From assembly GCA_001785175.1 (NCBI GenBank), contig MFSY01000057.1, positions 1 through 7,144 of the forward strand: a stretch of 7,144 nt of DNA, given 5' to 3'. The first letter of the stretch is position 1; the number at the start of each line of letters is the position of its first letter. This document shows, piece by piece, positions 6,063-7,144 of the stretch. Source of the DNA: Candidatus Muproteobacteria bacterium RIFCSPHIGHO2_01_FULL_65_16 (GTDB lineage: Bacteria; Pseudomonadota; Gammaproteobacteria; Acidiferrobacterales; Sulfurifustaceae). The translations under genes and the position numbers were made by a program. The notes under the pieces are model-generated. The model saw only the letters and a list, made by a program, of their open reading frames with translations. It had not been told where the DNA came from and searched no databases.

Positions 6063-6206
6063 TTTCCCTTTCCTTCACATGAACATCAGGTCAACGACCC
6101 AGAAAGACGAGTGTATGACAATAAATGGCACGGATGGAGCTGTTGGTGTTGGGCGGCTATGGGAGCGGTCGGTCCGAAACATCCGCTCGTCCACCATTTC
6201 CAACTC

Positions 6207-7073
6207 TTATTCGATGTTCTGCACCTGTTCCCGCAGCTGCTCGATCAGCACCTTGAGCTCGACCGAGACGTTGGTCATGCGGATGTCCACGGATTTGGAG
6301 CCGAGCGTATTGGCTTCGCGGTTGAGTTCCTGCATCAGGAAATCGAGCCGCCGGCCGATGGGGCCGGACTGGCCGAACACGCGGTGGATCTCGGCAAAGT
6401 GCGCCGTGAGGCGATCAATTTCCTCGGTGACGTCGGATTTCTGCGCGAACAGGACGACCTCCTGCTCAAGGCGCGCGGGGTCGAGCTGCTGTTTGATTTC
6501 TTTCAGGCGCGCATCGAGGCGCTCACGGAATATCCGCGTTGTCTCCGGGAGCAGTGCCTGCGCCTGCACCACCAGCTGTTCCATGGCTTGCAGCCGCTGG
6601 AGCATGAACTCCTGCATCCGGGCGCCTTCGCGGCTCCGCGTATTGACGAGGTCGTCGAGCGCGGCGCCGAGCGCCTCTAGGGCCGTCGCGCCCAAGCTAT
6701 CCACGTCGAGCGGTGGAAGCCGGATGACGCCGGGCCAGCGCAGCACGTCAATGGCGCGCAGCGCCGAAATGTCGGGGGCCATGCCGCGCAGGCGGCCGGC
6801 GGCGACCAGCAGCCGTTGCGCCTGGTCCTCGTTCATCTCGACGGCGCCCGCCACGGCCTCGCCCGGCTGAAAGCGCATGGTGCCGTCCAGCTTGCCGCGG
6901 CTCAGGCGCCGGCCGATGAGGTCGCGCGCCGCCGGCTCCAGGGCGCGCAGCTCGTCCGGCAGCCGCAGGGCGATATCGAGATAGCGGTGGTTCACGGAGC
7001 GCAGCTCCCAGGTCAGCGCGCCCCCGGGCGTCTCGGCCTCGCGCCGGGCGAAGGCGGTCATGCTGTGGATCAT
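6207..7073 (-). CDS. yicC: YicC family endoribonuclease
   Basis: A 288-residue protein, against 287 in E. coli. It starts MIHSMTAFARRE and ends VELKVLIEQLREQVQNIE, nearly identical to the E. coli ends. The N-terminal YicC domain spans about 1-155 with WELRSVNHRYLDI and RLPDELRALEP. The C-terminal DUF1732 region spans about 205-288 with LEQEVVLFAQKSDVTEEIDR, GRRLDFLMQELNREANTLGS and KS. YicC/YloC proteins are cytosolic endoribonucleases; E. coli YicC has been linked to decay of the small RNA RhyB. The start is fixed by the family N terminus; no good Shine-Dalgarno precedes it. In relatives gmk follows directly, whereas here two secreted-protein genes intervene. Nothing in the gene looks damaged, so any insertion lies beyond its stop codon. 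Confidence 0.95.
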   Translation of the reverse strand: MIHSMTAFARREAETPGGALTWELRSVNHRYLDIALRLPDELRALEPAARDLIGRRLSRGKLDGTMRFQPGEAVAGAVEMNEDQAQRLLVAAGRLRGMAPDISALRAIDVLRWPGVIRLPPLDVDSLGATALEALGAALDDLVNTRSREGARMQEFMLQRLQAMEQLVVQAQALLPETTRIFRERLDARLKEIKQQLDPARLEQEVVLFAQKSDVTEEIDRLTAHFAEIHRVFGQSGPIGRRLDFLMQELNREANTLGSKSVDIRMTNVSVELKVLIEQLREQVQNIE

Positions 7074-7144
7074 GTCGTTGTTATTCGGGAGTTGATGGCA
7101 GGCCGGATGGTAAACCGAAATCCGCGGCGGCGGAACGGGGCCCG
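7074..7144. other. Upstream region of yicC (partial)
   Basis: Seventy-one bases remain before the window ends. I see no clear promoter pair, no Shine-Dalgarno for yicC and no coding frame that I can assign. In relatives rph (RNase PH) lies further upstream on the other strand, which would be outside this window. Confidence 0.3.

Noticed and set aside
5965..6078. A 37-codon minus-strand frame starting with GTG, overlapping the start of the M15-like gene
   Set aside because: It covers the TTGACA promoter and the leader, has no good ribosome site and resembles no known peptide.
6163..6188. GAGCGG and CCGCTC hairpin shortly after the yicC stop, as a possible terminator
   Set aside because: A 6-bp stem with a 14-base loop and no following T-run does not meet the pattern of an intrinsic terminator.

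Overview
The window looks like a piece of the chromosome of a GC-rich gammaproteobacterium. All genes that I can support lie on the minus strand, so transcription runs from high to low coordinates. In that direction the order is yicC, two genes for secreted proteins, gmk, rpoZ, spoT, ridA. The backbone yicC-gmk-rpoZ-spoT-ridA matches the arrangement I know from Pseudomonas and many other gammaproteobacteria. The proteins (YicC, Gmk, the omega subunit, a bifunctional SpoT-type RSH enzyme, RidA) are close in length and motifs to their gammaproteobacterial relatives. I cannot name a genus.

Layout: yicC (7073 to 6207) is complete. From about 6200 to 3860 there is a stretch of visibly lower GC. 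Sampled 60-base lines in it give 50-52 % GC, against 77 % in a sampled spoT line. It holds two signal-peptide genes 50 bases apart: a C-terminal M15-type metallopeptidase behind a beta-rich domain (5981 to 4932), and a small protein with an extracellular Ig-like (HYR/PKD-like) domain (4881 to 4042). Both have strong Shine-Dalgarno sites, and a TTGACA-type promoter lies upstream. Next come gmk (3802 to 3197) with its own TATAAT box and an adjacent palindrome, rpoZ (3071 to 2766), spoT (2848 to 548, overlapping rpoZ by 83 bases as drawn) and ridA (428 to 39).

The housekeeping genes share a nucleotide and stress theme. Gmk makes GDP from GMP, feeding the GTP/GDP pool from which SpoT makes (p)ppGpp. 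(p)ppGpp acts on RNA polymerase partly through the omega subunit encoded by rpoZ. RidA removes reactive enamine/imine by-products of amino-acid metabolism, and YicC is an RNA-decay nuclease. The two secreted proteins do not belong to this theme and look like an accessory insertion into the operon.

The most unusual DNA structure is a set of 7-bp tandem repeats (TAGCAAG-like in the direction of transcription). They begin at the TAG stop codons of both spoT and ridA, and in the spoT-ridA gap they are followed by an oppositely oriented array that can form a long hairpin. I found no tRNA, rRNA, CRISPR array, insertion sequence or phage gene.
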